Of a stretch of DNA of 64,000 bases, positions 34,461 to 45,524 are shown one piece after another (position 1 is the first letter of the stretch; each line of letters opens with the position of its first letter). Both the position numbers and the translations under genes were made by a program. A model generated the notes under the pieces. That model worked only from the letters and a program-made list of their open reading frames with translations. It did no database searches and was not told where the DNA came from. Source of the stretch: Monodelphis domestica (taxonomy: Eukaryota > Chordata > Mammalia > Didelphimorphia > Didelphidae); contig NC_077230.1 of NCBI RefSeq assembly GCF_027887165.1, forward strand, positions 263,498,476 through 263,562,475. Reading direction: 5' to 3'.

Positions 34461-35409
34461 AATGGGTATTTTTTTGACTTCTCTATAGGTAAGAGAGAAG
34501 GTGGATGGAGGAAGATAATTTGGAACTGAAAATAAATCTGAAGGATGAAACCATTGCTCTAAATCCAAAAGAAAGGGATTGACTCTACTCTGCCCACTTT
34601 GGTTAGATGCTTACAAGAGTTCTGTATCAGTTGTTAGCAAAAATACACATTGCCCAGATTGTGACATTCACATGAGCTAGCAGCTCAATGACTTAGTCTA
34701 TCAGCATAATCATGTGTGGGGCCCCTGAAAAGCCCCTGCTCATCCAGTCCTACTCAACAGACTACCATTGGACAGTTTCTCTCAAAAATAAACTCTCAGG
34801 AAATCCAAGTGGGGTAGCTGATAACAGCTCCCTGTTGTTGAGAGCTAAGTGGTAGCAGCCTGTCTGCATGGTTGCTATCAGAGATGATATAGCAATGGTT
34901 GAGAGAATATGGAAACTTCTTTCCATAGCCTTTTTCCCCACTGAAATTAAGATTAAAAGCAATATAAGCTGCTTTATGTACTCTCTTCCCTTTCTACACT
35001 TCCATTACATAGTCTGTTAATGCTAAAGCATTTGAAGGTTGTTGCTTTTAAATGTTTTTCTCTTTTCTATTTTGAAACCTCGTATTTATATGAAACACAT
35101 CAAGGGAGAAAGACAATTGCTAGATGGAGATATGGGGCTCTAGTGAAGGTAGGCCTTTACTGGGTGCAGAAAATAAGGCTACAGATTGGTTAAAAATCTA
35201 AAAAATCAACTGCCATCTTCTGCTGTCAAAACCTTCTCCCACTTCTGCCTGTAATTCTCCTTGTCTCTTTCTCATAAAATGTCTAGGCTATTAGAACACA
35301 GAATATGCTGGAGACAAACACACTTAGCACGCATGCAGATATAAATTCCATGTCAAATTAAGCAAAATGTATTATCAAAATGGTAAAATAAAATCAACAA
35401 ATGCCTTCC
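34461..35409. other. No gene or repeat recognised
   Basis: No coding signal; nothing I can name. Confidence 0.3.
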
Positions 35410-35568
35410 CCCCTCCCCCCAAACCCTTACCTTCAGTCTTAGAATCAATATTGTGTGTAGGTTCCAGGACAGAAAAGTGGTAAGGCAATGGGGTTTAAAT
35501 GACTTGTCCATGGTCACACAGTTAGGAAAGTGTCTGAGGCCAGATTTGAACCTAGGACCTCCTTGACA
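35410..35568 (-). repeat. MAR1/SINE1-like SINE
   Basis: Complement of the SINE: 'aaacccttaccttcagtcttagaatcaatattgtgtgtagg', 'aggcaatggggtttaaatgacttgtccatggtcacacagttagg', 'gtgtctgaggccagatttgaacctaggacctcc'. The tRNA-like head is missing (5' truncated). Confidence 0.85.
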
Positions 35569-36000
35569 AATGTTTAAATTTACCATGTGGAATACTTTAT
35601 ACTAAATTCCAAGGAAGGGAGAATTCAAAGGCTTAATTTAACAAGCTTTAAGTGACTACAGTGGCTAATGAATATGACATATATTCCCTGCCCTCAAAGA
35701 GCTAATGGTATAATTGAGGGAAATAAGGCATGGATACAGAGTTAGGATGCCTTTCTAAGTATACCTTGGCTATCATTCTACAGTAAGCACACAACTGAAC
35801 TCAAATCAGTCAAGCTGTCTCCTAATGTCCTTCTGAGTGTGGCCCATTCTAGCCTCTCTCCCCTCTCCCACATTAACTCAGATGTCAGGGAAGAAGGAAA
35901 GGGAAATAAAAAATGATTCAAACAAAAAGCAGGGAAAGGAGGAGAAAAATGTGTCAGATCAAGTTCAGATATCAGATCTCTAAAATAAGAATTCTGGTTT

Positions 36001-36216
36001 TCTTTTTTTTTCCTTTTTTTTAAACCCTTACCTTCCGTCTTGGAGTCAATACTGTGTATTGGCTGCAAGGCAGAAGAGTGCTAAGGGCTAGGCAATGGGA
36101 GTCAAGTGACTTGCCCAGGGTCACACAGCTGGGAAGTGTCTGAGGCCAGATTTGAACCTAGGACCTCCTGTCTCTAGGCCTAGCTCTCAATCCACTGAGT
36201 TACCCAGCTGCCCCCT
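36001..36216 (-). repeat. MAR1/SINE1-like SINE, full length, with duplication
   Basis: Complete complement: A-tail (TTTTTTTT at 36003-36022), 'aaacccttaccttccgtcttggagtcaatactgtg', 'gggctaggcaatgggag', 'tgcccagggtcacacagctggg', 'tgaacctaggacctcctgtctc', 'ccactgagttacccagctgcccc'. Flanks GAATTCTGGTTT (35989-36000) and GAATTCTGATTT (36217-36228) agree at 11 of 12 bases. Confidence 0.92.
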
Positions 36217-36335
36217 GAATTCTGATTTACTTGAGAGCAAGGGCTATTTTATTTCTGACCATTATTTCCCCAACAGCTGGCACAGTAACTGGCATATAGC
36301 AGGTGCTTAATAAATGTTTGTTGATTAAATATATT
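36217..36335 (+). repeat. L2-type 3' end
   Basis: 'gagagcaagggctattttatttctg', 'agctggcacagtaactggcatatagcaggtgcttaataaatgtttgttgatt': the common 3' end of L2. It was the landing site of the SINE at 36001. Confidence 0.75.
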
Positions 36336-36479
36336 TCTGGTCTACTGTCTTTGGCAACAAATTTTCCAAAGAAAAATTCCAAAATATATTTTGAACAATG
36401 CAAATATATTTCAACTGAAAAATTTTGTCTTCTAAGGAGACTTTGAAAGATAAGACTTGTTTGGTTTTACAAATCTTGC

Positions 36480-37445
36480 TATAGTTTTACAAAAACTTAT
36501 ATTTACACATCACTTTAAAGCAGCGGTTCTCAACCTGTGGGTCGCATGACCAAAACACAGGGGTCACCTAAAGCCATCGGAAAATACATTTTTCTGATGG
36601 CTTTAGCCACTGAAAAATTGTGCTACTTTACAGCAAGATCTCGGAAAGAACAGGGACCCTGCTGCCTGCACATTGTACTAATATTAGTTACTTATCAGCA
36701 GTCCTCCCCCTATGAGGGGCGATGGATTTACCCTGTTGCCTGGAGACCTGAATCAAACAGAGACCCAGAGAGAGCACGGGGAGCTGGCTCCGGAGGGGTT
36801 AAGAACGAGTCTTAAAGCTGATAACACTTGGAGCTGATAACGAAGCCGAGTAACCCCAGCAAAGTTAAGCCTCAGCTGGAGCTGGAGGGAGACGACAGGA
36901 AGAAGGTAGCATCTGCGGACCCCCTCCCCAGGCAGGACTTACCTCCCGCCCTAGTGCTCAGGCTGCCTCTTGCTGGATTGATATTTCTCAACATATAATT
37001 AAATATTGTTTTTGTGATTAATCACTATGTTTAAATTATGTTTGATTTGTAGCAATGAGAATACATAATGCATATCAGGTATTTACATTCTGAATCATAA
37101 CTATAGCAAAATTACAGTTTTGAAGTAGCCACCAAAATAATTTTTTGGTTTGGGGTCACTGCAACATGAGGAACTGTATTGCAGGGTTACAGCATTAGAA
37201 AGGTTGAGAACCACTGCTTTAAAGCTTATAAAGTACCTACATATACATGTTCTCATTTGATCCCTATAACAATGCTTTGGTATTATCCATAGGTATAATC
37301 CATAGGTATTAGACACATTTTACATATTTGGAAACTGAGTTTCAGAGAAATGAAGGGACTGTTTTATAGTGATATAATTAGTGTCAGGTGAAATTTGAAC
37401 CCAAGACTTGTTGAGCTCAAATTCAGCACTCCATCTATTCCATAC
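36480..37445 (-). repeat. MIR SINE split by a hAT element
   Basis: 36480-36520 ('acaaaaacttatatttacacatcactttaaag') continues at 37225 ('cttataaagtacctacatatacatgttctcatttgatccctataac', 'ttttacatatttggaaactgagtttcagagaaatgaaggg', 'gtgaaatttgaacccaagacttg'). A second short MIR-like start lies at 37460-37545. Confidence 0.75.
36521..37216. mobile_element. hAT element of SPIN/URR1 type, 696 bp
   Basis: Starts CAGCGGTTCTCAACCTGTGG and ends AAAGGTTGAGAACCACTG, near-perfect inverted ends typical of hAT-Charlie. A perfect 8-bp duplication CTTTAAAG flanks it (36513-36520 and 37217-37224). The outer parts ('gggtcgcatgacc', 'ggggtcactgcaacatgaggaactg') match my memory of rodent URR1 and the SPIN/OposCharlie group, which are known for horizontal spread. 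The centre (about 36640-36970) is GC-richer and does not look like those ends; no transposase frame is seen, so it is non-autonomous. Confidence 0.9.
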
Positions 37446-37575
37446 TGGCTCTGAGAGATAAAACAATAACTGATATTTATATATTACTTTAAGATTTACA
37501 AAGTGCTTTATTATCTCATTTGAGTCTTCCAACAGCCTTGGAAAATCACTTTATATCCAGTCATATAAAACATTT

Positions 37576-37835
37576 GGGAAGCTAGGTGCCACAGTGGAGA
37601 GTGTCCAGCCTGGAGTGAGGAAGACTCATCTTTGTGAAGTCAAATATGACCTCAGACACTTACCTAGTTGGGTGACCCAAGGCAAGTCACTTAACCCTGA
37701 TTGCCTCAGTTTCCTCATCTGTAGAAAAATTAGCTGAAAAAGGAAATGGCAAGTCACTCTAGTATCTTTGCCAAGAAAAACCCAAATGGGGCCAGGAAGA
37801 ATTGGACATGACTGAAATGACCGAAAAACAAATAA
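37576..37835 (+). repeat. CORE SINE with RTE/BovB-like tail, full length
   Basis: Head 'gaagctaggtgccacagtggagagtgtcc', 'tgacctcagacacttacctagttgggtgacccaaggcaagtcacttaacc', 'ttgcctcagtttcctcatctg', 'aggaaatggcaagtcactctagtatctttgccaagaaaaacc', tail 'gccaggaagaattggacatgactgaaatgaccgaaaaacaaata'. Confidence 0.87.
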
Positions 37836-38519
37836 AACATTAATTTTAGAAAGTCTTTAAAATGGATAATAAAATGAGAAACCAGTGCCATGATTCTGAT
37901 TGTCATCTGTTAATATTTGGTTGAGTACAGGAAATGACTGGGATGGGGATTTTTTGATTTGTCAGATTCTGGTGCAAACTAGGTGTTGTATGTCTTTGAG
38001 TTTGTTCACCACTTCAATCAAAGCTTTGAGGCTTTCACTTTGAAATAACAAGGTGTTGGTAGATCAAAGGATGAACAATCCATTACTATTTAGTGTTAGT
38101 TCATTCATTTAAAGGCACTTTAACCTCATATAGCATTAGAGGGTAAGGCAAAGCTTTTGGTTCTGATGAGACGTTAGGCTAAGAAAGCAGAATCCTTATG
38201 TTAGGGAGTGTTAGAAGAAGGACTTAAATGATGACCAATTCAGGAGTTTGCTATGGGGAAATCTGCATTACGTAAAATAAATGAATAGATAAATAAATAA
38301 AGAGGGAACTAGGGCCAGGTGGTGACACCACTGTAAGTTCAAAGAGTAGAGAAGAAAAAGTTAAAGAAGAATGTGAATTAAATAACCAGTAGTGTAGACA
38401 ATGAGTAAGAACTATTCTGGGAAGCCTTCATGGAGGAGAAAAGGAACTTAAGCTAGACCCTGAAGGATAGGTAGAATAAAAATAAGAAAAGAATCAGAGG
38501 ATTACAGATTTAGGAAAAG
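37836..38519. other. No gene; possible ancient-repeat scraps
   Basis: 38390-38470 contains 'ctgggaagccttcatggaggag', reminiscent of the long ancient repeat at 25940. Too short to assign. Confidence 0.3.
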
Positions 38520-38940
38520 GAACAAGCATTTATATAGTGCCAACTATATGCCAGGGCTACAAGTTTGAATTAATTCAACCTTCACAATGCTAGGAGGCAT
38601 GTACTGTTATTATTGCCATTTTACAATGAAAGTTTTTGAACTTGGCCAGCTGAAAGATAATAAAGAAGTCTCCTACATTAGTAGCACTGGGAATTAAGTG
38701 TAGGTAGGCAGAAAACAAGAATTTATCGAGAGTCTCCTATGTGCAAGATTCTGTGCTATCTCATATTTCATCCTCACAATAACCCTATGTGGAAAATGCT
38801 GCTATTATCCCCATTTATAGCTGAGGAAACTGAGGCAGTCAGAGATTAAGTATCTAGCCTAGTGTCATATAGCTAGTAAGTTTTGAGGCCAGATTTGATT
38901 TTAGACCCGCTCTTCTAGTCACTGTTCTATTTAGTGGCTT
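38520..38940 (-). repeat. Two MIR-type SINE fragments
   Basis: 38520-38680 ('atttatatagtgccaactatatgccagggc', 'ttattattgccattttacaatg') and 38725-38940 ('gagagtctcctatgtgcaagattctgtgc', 'atcctcacaataaccctatg', 'tatccccatttatagctgaggaaactgaggc', 'gtcatatagctagtaag'), both in minus orientation. Confidence 0.75.
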
Positions 38941-41359
38941 GGAAGGGACCTTAGAAGTTACCTACCCAACTCCTTCATTCTAAAATGAGGAAATAATCCA
39001 GTAAGGATTAAAATGCCTTGCCTGAGATCACATCAGTATTTTGTGGTATAATTGAGATTTGAATGCAAGTCCCCAATTCCAAATCCAGTTGTTTTCTTTC
39101 CCTCAGAATTATATTGTCTACTATGTAGGTAGGTGGAAAAGTCATGAAAACAGACATTATAGAAATATAAAATTACAAGAAGTCATCGGGTATTTTGATA
39201 CATTCTTTATGTTCTTACTTTGCAGTGTGCTTTTTCTGACATCTTTCTGCTAATGCATCTGTTTAGGGGTGAGTTGATCAGTTTATCTGGGGGCTTGATG
39301 CATGACTATAAGAGGCAATAACAAAGGCAAAGTAGATCTGAACCAGATTGTGGAGGACTTTGAATAAAAGAAGGAACCTGAACTTTATTTTATAGACACT
39401 GGAGAACCTGTGGGAGTTTCTGAGAGGGATAATGGCAGATTTTTCCTGATGATGGATGATTGCAGGATGGATGAGGGGGGAGCTGCAGCACAGAAGGCTC
39501 AAGGCAGGCAAGTTTATATTCAGAAGTCATTCTAGAAGTCCCATTATCTGATAAGGATCCAAGCTAGGTGGAAACTGCTTTCTAGGGGGAAAAAAGGAGA
39601 AGGTGGAGTAAGGAAAGGAAAGGAAGGGGCCAGGGACAGGAGAGAAATATTACAGGGTGGAGCAGTTGAAATCATTGAGTATTTTAATAGCTGGCATGGC
39701 ATTGCTATTAAATTCATTGTGTTTCTTTCTGGCTAAGGCTAATTTCTTCTCACTTTCTTGTTTTTGGGTGAAGCTCCTGGATTAGATCCCCACCACCTCC
39801 CAGTAGTCATGAGGGAGTTTCTAGAGTCCTAGAAATCAGAGCTCTAGAGTCTCCCTGGTCCTTGGTAGCAGAGGAATCAGCACAGATATTGTACAGAGGA
39901 GGGCTTGTTGGGGCTTGGGATATGGTGCAAAATCCCTGAGAAAATCTGACAAAATTCAATGAGTAGGGGAAAGCCCAACTATTAAAACTTAATTAACTAG
40001 AACAAAGAAGAGCAGAGTACTATTCATTCAGTAATGGGAGGAAAAGTTGGTATGGTTGGATCACATGGTCATGGGTACATTTTTACTGAGGAAAAATAAT
40101 GACTGTACTTATTATTCCCAAAAGGGATAAAGTGAGAAGTTGAGTAAAAGCAATTTAGGATTTTTTTTTCTGTTTTTTAGAATAACAAAGTATTAGATCT
40201 GCAAAAGCTTAAAGATTGGCATGTTTGTCATCTCTTTGTCCTCCACTTTGCTCTGGATGGATCTTCATTGTGGCCCTGTTTCTTTCCTTCTTAGACTCTG
40301 ACCCTGTTCCTTATTCCCTCTTCCCCTCTTGCTTTTCCTTAATATTAATTTTACTTCCACTTGGTTTTCAGGGTAAAAGAAGCTAGATTCTAGAAGCTGC
40401 TATGATTGTGTCCTGCTCTAATCCATTCTTCAAACTTTGCAAAGTTCCTGCTGAAGGAATCCTGGGCAGCAAGAGTCTAAGTGAAGAACTTTCCCTCCCC
40501 TTCTTCACTGATGTTTACTCTTCCATCACTGGGCTTTCTCTGCTATGAGGTCACCATTCCCCAGAAGGCAATAGCCTAAGACTTCCAAATCATGTTTCCC
40601 CAGTCAAAACTTGTCAATATTAGATTTGGTCTAGTCCAGAAATCTATTACAAGGATGTATAGAAGAATTTTTTTTCTTATATGTTAAAGATGGTTTGAAA
40701 AGAAATAGAGAAGATAAAGTAGGTGGCTCTCTTTGCCCAGAGAAGGTGTTGAAATTAACAATTCAATTCAGGTTGTGTGACATGAGTCATAGGATTAAGA
40801 TTACTTGATTCCTTTGTCAACCTGAAAAACACAAAACCACTAAAATAGTCATAAAATCAAATCTTAAATCAGGAAAAGAGACAAGTCCTTAATATTCACT
40901 ACACAGAGCCCAGCACGAAATACCACATAGAGTCAAAACCTTGGAGCTCTGGAGACAGTGTCTCTGAGAGAATAACCACCAAAGATAATTCTCCAAAGAA
41001 TAGAACTTGAGGACTTACATACCTTTTGGGGAATTAAGCACAGCAAACATACATGACAGTTTACAAGCAGGCTTGGGAAAGAGGCTGTAGCCAGAGGATG
41101 GGGTACCAAGGAGTGGTCTACTACAATGGATACAAAAGGATGGCTCCATCTTCCTAGGAATGAATCTCTGATACAATGATGGAAACTCCTAAGACAAAAA
41201 GGGTTTTGAAGATTTGAGTATTAATATCACTCCTATTCAGGACACTTAATGGATGACTAGTTATCCCTTCTTCAGTCTAAGACATGGTCTGTATGGGACT
41301 TCCCCTAAATGCAAGTTCCCAAGAGAGAGAAGCAAATTTGGGGTTCCCAAAAATTATGA
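38941..41359. other. No gene; mostly unassigned
   Basis: 39280-39520 resembles the long ancient repeat in style ('gtggaggactttgaataaaag'). The remainder (39540-41359) has no coding signal and no repeat I can name. Confidence 0.35.
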
Positions 41360-41660
41360 GGGGTTAGCTTTCCCTAAAAGGCAACAAAACTATCTTAGGG
41401 ACTTAATTGGTCTAAGACTCCCTTAATGTAATTTCCTGGTCACCTAAAGATATAAAAAGCCCCACATATTTGGAGAACATCCCTTCTGACTTGGTGGTTG
41501 TCTAAAGACCACATGAGTCTGCCCTGTTGAACAGACTCATTTGGCAACTGGGTGGAAGACTGTACATAGCCTTGCTATGCTAGATTTTAGTAAATTTCCT
41601 TTTGTTAACTGTTCAATGACTTATGAGTGCCTCATTTCACCCCAAATCTGAACCTGCATG
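41360..41660 (+). mobile_element. LTR family C, copy 1 (3' part)
   Basis: Shares with 47125-47545 an ordered set of strings: 'aaaggcaacaaaac', 'ctggtcaccta', 'ttggtggttgtctaaagacc', 'ccttgctatgctagat', 'tgttcaatgacttatgagtgcctcatttcaccccaaatc'. A TATA box GATATAAAAAGCCCC lies at 41451. Ends near CCTGCA. U3-R-U5-like order. The 5' limit is uncertain. Confidence 0.7.
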
Positions 41661-41949
41661 GACAGGCTGCCTCTATCTCTTTCTCTAAAACCACCGTTCC
41701 TGCCTTCATGGAATTTATGGTCTAGTAAGGGATATGAGACACAAAACATGTAATTGTAATTCAATTGTAGCCTAGGACTCTCCCCCACTCCTCCTCTTAA
41801 ATATTGGTGAATAAATTCCCCAGGTTTAAGGCATGCTTGGATAGGCATCTGTTCAAAACTATAGCTTTAAAGTCTCCCATTACATTTCTTTTTTTTAGAG
41901 ACAAGAGGAGAGGAAATGTAAATTCAAAGCAAAAGCCATTTAATTAGCT

Positions 41950-42560
41950 ATTGTCACCATTATTATTTAATATAGCAGAAATGCTAGCAATAGCAATAAG
42001 AGAAGAAAAAGAAATAGAAGGAATCAGAATGGACAAAGAGGTAATAAAACTATCTCTTTTTGCAAATGATATGATGGTTAATATAGAAAACCCTAGAGAT
42101 TAAACCAAAAAGTTAGAAGTAACAGGATATAAAAATAAACTCACATAAATCATCAGCATTTTTAGATATCACTAATAAAATTCTTCAAGGAGAGATAGAA
42201 AGAGATGCATCATTTAAAATAACCACAGGCAAAATAAAATACCTAGGAGTATACCTACTAAAACAAACCCAAGAACTCCATGAACATAATTATAAAATAA
42301 TTTTTATACAAATAAAGTTAGATTTGAATTATTGGAGAAATATTAGTTGTACATGGATGGGCAGAGCCAATATAGTTAAAATGACAATTCTACCTAAACT
42401 TATCTACTTATTCAATGCCATCCCATGAAACTTCAAAATAATTATTTTATTGAATTAGGAAAACAAAAGCTCAAGAACACCAAAGGAAATAATGAAAAAA
42501 TGTAAAGGAAGGAGATCTACCACTACCAGATTTTAAACTGCATTTGATTAGCTTTGAGCT
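41950..42560 (+). pseudogene. L1 ORF2 reverse-transcriptase fragment
   Basis: Translation gives [17 protein letters not shown] at 42050, then GKIKYLGVYLLKQTQELHEHNYK at 42225 and GRANIVKMTILPKLIYLFNAIP at 42360-42425, the palm and thumb of L1 RT. The catalytic F-A-D-D reads F-A-N-D (codon AAT at 42065-42067), which would abolish activity, and several stops are present. Preceded by a motif-B relic at 41950. Confidence 0.9.
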
Positions 42561-43078
42561 GAATCCAAAATGATATTCCAGGGCCATTCACACAATTGCT
42601 GTTCAGTTCTGGTCTTAACTTTTGAACTATGACCATACTTTGTTGTAGATGAAGCTGATTGCTCTAGGATCAGGTCCTCTTCTCAGAGGACAATGGGTTT
42701 CAGGTCTAGCTGTAGGGTCAAAGCAACAGAAATACCACTTGGATCTTATGTTTACTTCTTGACCAGCATCAGGCATCTCTATGCTGGAAGATCAAATACT
42801 TCTTTCCCTACCACATAGTCCCAAGGTTGGCAAAGCTCTTTGTGCCTAACCTTCCTGGCCATAATCATTCCTATTGCCTTCAGACCTCTGTCTTTCTCTA
42901 TAAGATGTGGGATGGAAAAATTACTTAGTGGGTTTCAAACTCCTTGAATTTCCTAATCAATATTTCATTTGGCCCTTTTCTAAGTGTTTGTTGTAGATTG
43001 AGGGATGGTAGGCATGTACTGTTTCCTTCAGCTCTTTCATATGTTCTAGTCTTGCTCCTTTGACTTTAATCTTGTTCC
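42561..43078. other. No gene or repeat recognised
   Basis: Nothing recognised; no open frame of interest. Confidence 0.3.
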
Positions 43079-43509
43079 TGAAGGACCAGCCCAGGACCCC
43101 ATTTTCTCCCTGCCCTCCTTCCCCTAGAGCACCTATAGTCAAGTTACCATATCCTGGGTGAACTTTATGGCCAGGAGCCATAAAGACCCCTAACCCCAGG
43201 AGTTCTTCCTCCTGACATATGCCAGGAGCTATAATGACCCCCAATCCCAGAAGTTCCTGTCCCTCCCCCTCCTGACATATGCTAGGAACTGATAACAACC
43301 CTGACCCCAGGAGTTCCTGTTCACAACCCCCACTCCAGGAATTCCTATCCACTCCCCCTACCACAGAAGGGTATAAAAAGCCTGCAGACCCCAGACTCAG
43401 GGCCAGCCACTTTTAGAGAAATGAGCCCAAACTGCAGTTTGTGAATAAATCCCTCTTGTGTTGTGTTGGTTATCATTTAATCTTTGGGATCAATTCACTT
43501 GGCATTTCA
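43079..43509 (+). mobile_element. Solo LTR with tandem U3 repeats (family D)
   Basis: Starts TGAAGGACC, ends GGCATTTCA (short inverted ends). GTTCC precedes and GTTGC follows, a possible 5-bp duplication with one change. Inside are three to four imperfect units of about 50-60 bp (43165-43345) keyed on CCCCAGGAGTTCCTG and CTCCTGACATATGC, as in retroviral enhancers, then a TATA box GGTATAAAAAGCC at 43370 and GTGAATAAATCCCTC (AATAAA at 43444). No coding part. Confidence 0.8.
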
Positions 43510-44473
43510 GTTGCCAGTACATTCTGTCATTGAAGGACAATGTAGGATTGTAGTATCCTGATATCTAAGACTTTCTGACTTCTAGACGCAGGAGAGAACA
43601 TACAATCAAGTTTTATCTAAGCAAAGAAGGTGCCAAACAGATAGAGATAAAGTGATTTTGGTAATAGACTTGGTGGCATGGAAAATGAGACTTATGTATC
43701 TGTTTTTGTTTCATTGGGCATGAATGAGAAAATAGGGAATTTTTAGGCTTCAAAACTATGGGGAAAAGATCTTGTCTCCTTTTCTGTGATAATATAACTG
43801 CTAGTTTTGAGTAGGCTGGGAAGCTAATATCTGACAATTGTCTTGCATAAATATTGTTTCATAAGAGTTTTTTTTCTTCCAAACTATTCCACTATGGCTT
43901 CTGTATTGGAGAAATATCAACTGGTAAGTGGATGTTGGTATGAAGAATAAACATTCTGGCTCTTTCTTTGGCTGCTGTTGTGCATAATTGTTCATAAATA
44001 CTCATTGGTGATAAGTTGGTACAGAAAATCAGTGGGCTATAGTGTAATAATAAAATTAGTTGGTTGTCATAAACTAGTGATTAAAATAGTGGAAGATATA
44101 AATTGTAGTAGATATAAGAGTGGATGAGTAAATTGTGACCATAGAAAATATGGTTACCAAAAGAAAAACAACTGCTTGAATACATGGGTTGAAGGGATGT
44201 GGCTGGGGATGTAGACTCTAAATGAACATTCTGGTGCAAACACCAACATGGAAATAGGTTCTGATCAAGGACACAAGTAATGCCCAGTGAAATTGCATAT
44301 TGGCTGCGGGAAGAGTGGGTGGAGGGGAGGGAGGGAAATAATGTGATCATTGTAACAAAGGAATAATGTTCTAAATTGACTAGATGAACTTATTCAAATG
44401 GAAAAAAATAAAAAAAATAAAAAAGAAGAAAATATGGTTTCAAGACAGTGTCTTGTTTTAAATCAATATATAA
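43510..44473. other. No gene or repeat recognised
   Basis: AT-rich; the A-rich run at 44400-44430 could be a tail, but of what I cannot say. Confidence 0.3.
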
Positions 44474-45272
44474 GGTGGTCGCCAGGGAAATATTCCCAAT
44501 TATGAAATATACCCAAGTCAACTGGGTTTTATAGAGATTTTAATTCATACAATGAGGAATTAAAGAAAGAGAGAAAGAGAGAAAAAGGAAATAATGAGAA
44601 AAGGATAGGCCCAGGGCAGCCCTGGCCAACCCAGGCCTAAGCCTTAAGAGAAAGATCAGTCAGTCTTTTATCACTTACCACAAGATCTGTCCAAGCAAGG
44701 ATTCAGAGGGACAGAGTCAGCCTCCCTCAGACTGTCTTCAAGAGACTCTCTCAAGAGACTGTTCCAAGAGCCTCCTTTAGGAGACTGTCCTTAATCACAG
44801 ATTTTCATTTCCTTATAAAGGGAATTTTCTCCTATGTCACCTCCCCTAAGTTCTCCCATCTACCAATCACAGTAGACATTTTCCAAAGGACAGCCCATTC
44901 TGAATTCATACCTGAGTAGACTAATCTTTTGAGTAATTCACTCCTGAGTAGACTAGAATCTCTGAGTAAGTTCTCACCTCTTTGCTCCTTGTAAGTTCAC
45001 AAGTTGCCTGACCTTTATAGGTACTTAGCACCCTTTTGTATTATATCCCCAAATAGGCATAGCTTAAGAACTTTTTGTCTTACTATAAGTATGGGTTTAA
45101 GTACTTTTCATTGTTCAGCAAGGAGTTTACAACTTTATCTTCCCCTAAAGTATGCTTAAGTATGGGTGGAGTAGAGTTCTCACAGTCCTGATCAAGTACC
45201 TTCACTGCCCAAATGGGGAATGGTCTTAACCCAACCTTATGAAGTAGGGTCTGAGAATTTTTAAGGTTCACA
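44474..45272 (-). mobile_element. LTR family B, copy 2
   Basis: Same layout as 33074-33948: 'ggtggtcgccagggaaat' at the left, a GAAAGAGA-rich stretch at 44565-44600, repeated 'gactgt..caagagact' units at 44735-44790, 'atgtcacctcccctaagttctcccatctaccaatcacagtagacatt', and a right end AAGGTTCACA. On the minus strand the TATA-like CTTTATAAGG is at about 44815. No internal retroviral genes between the two copies. Confidence 0.75.
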
Positions 45273-45279
45273 ATAGTGA

Positions 45280-45524
45280 ATTGTTGTTCAATCGTTTTTC
45301 AGCCATGTCCAACTCAGCAGAGATACTAGAGTGGTTTGCCATTTCCTTCTCTAGTTCATTTGACAGATGAGTAAACTGAGAGTTTAATGACTTGCCTAAT
45401 GTCACACAGCTAGTAAGTATCTAAGACCAGATTTGAACTCAGGAAAATGAGCCTTCCTGATTCCAGGTCTAACATTCTATCCACTGGACCACCTAACTGC
45501 ACACACACACACACACACACACAC
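45280..45524 (-). repeat. CORE SINE with RTE/BovB-like tail, then (CA)n
   Basis: Complement order: 'gttgttcaatcgtttttcagccatgtccaactc', 'gagatactagagtggtttgccatttccttctctagttcatttgacagatgag', 'tgtcacacagctagtaagtatctaagaccagatttgaactcagg', 'atccactggaccacctaactgc'; a CA dinucleotide run follows at 45500-45524. Confidence 0.87.

Noticed and set aside
42957-43364. 135-residue minus-strand open frame with repeated GLGV...APG motifs
   Set aside because: It is the antisense of the tandem U3 units of an LTR; the repeats explain the periodic protein.
33949-44473. Complete provirus between the two family B LTRs
   Set aside because: No gag, pol or env wording in any frame; the interval consists of other repeats.
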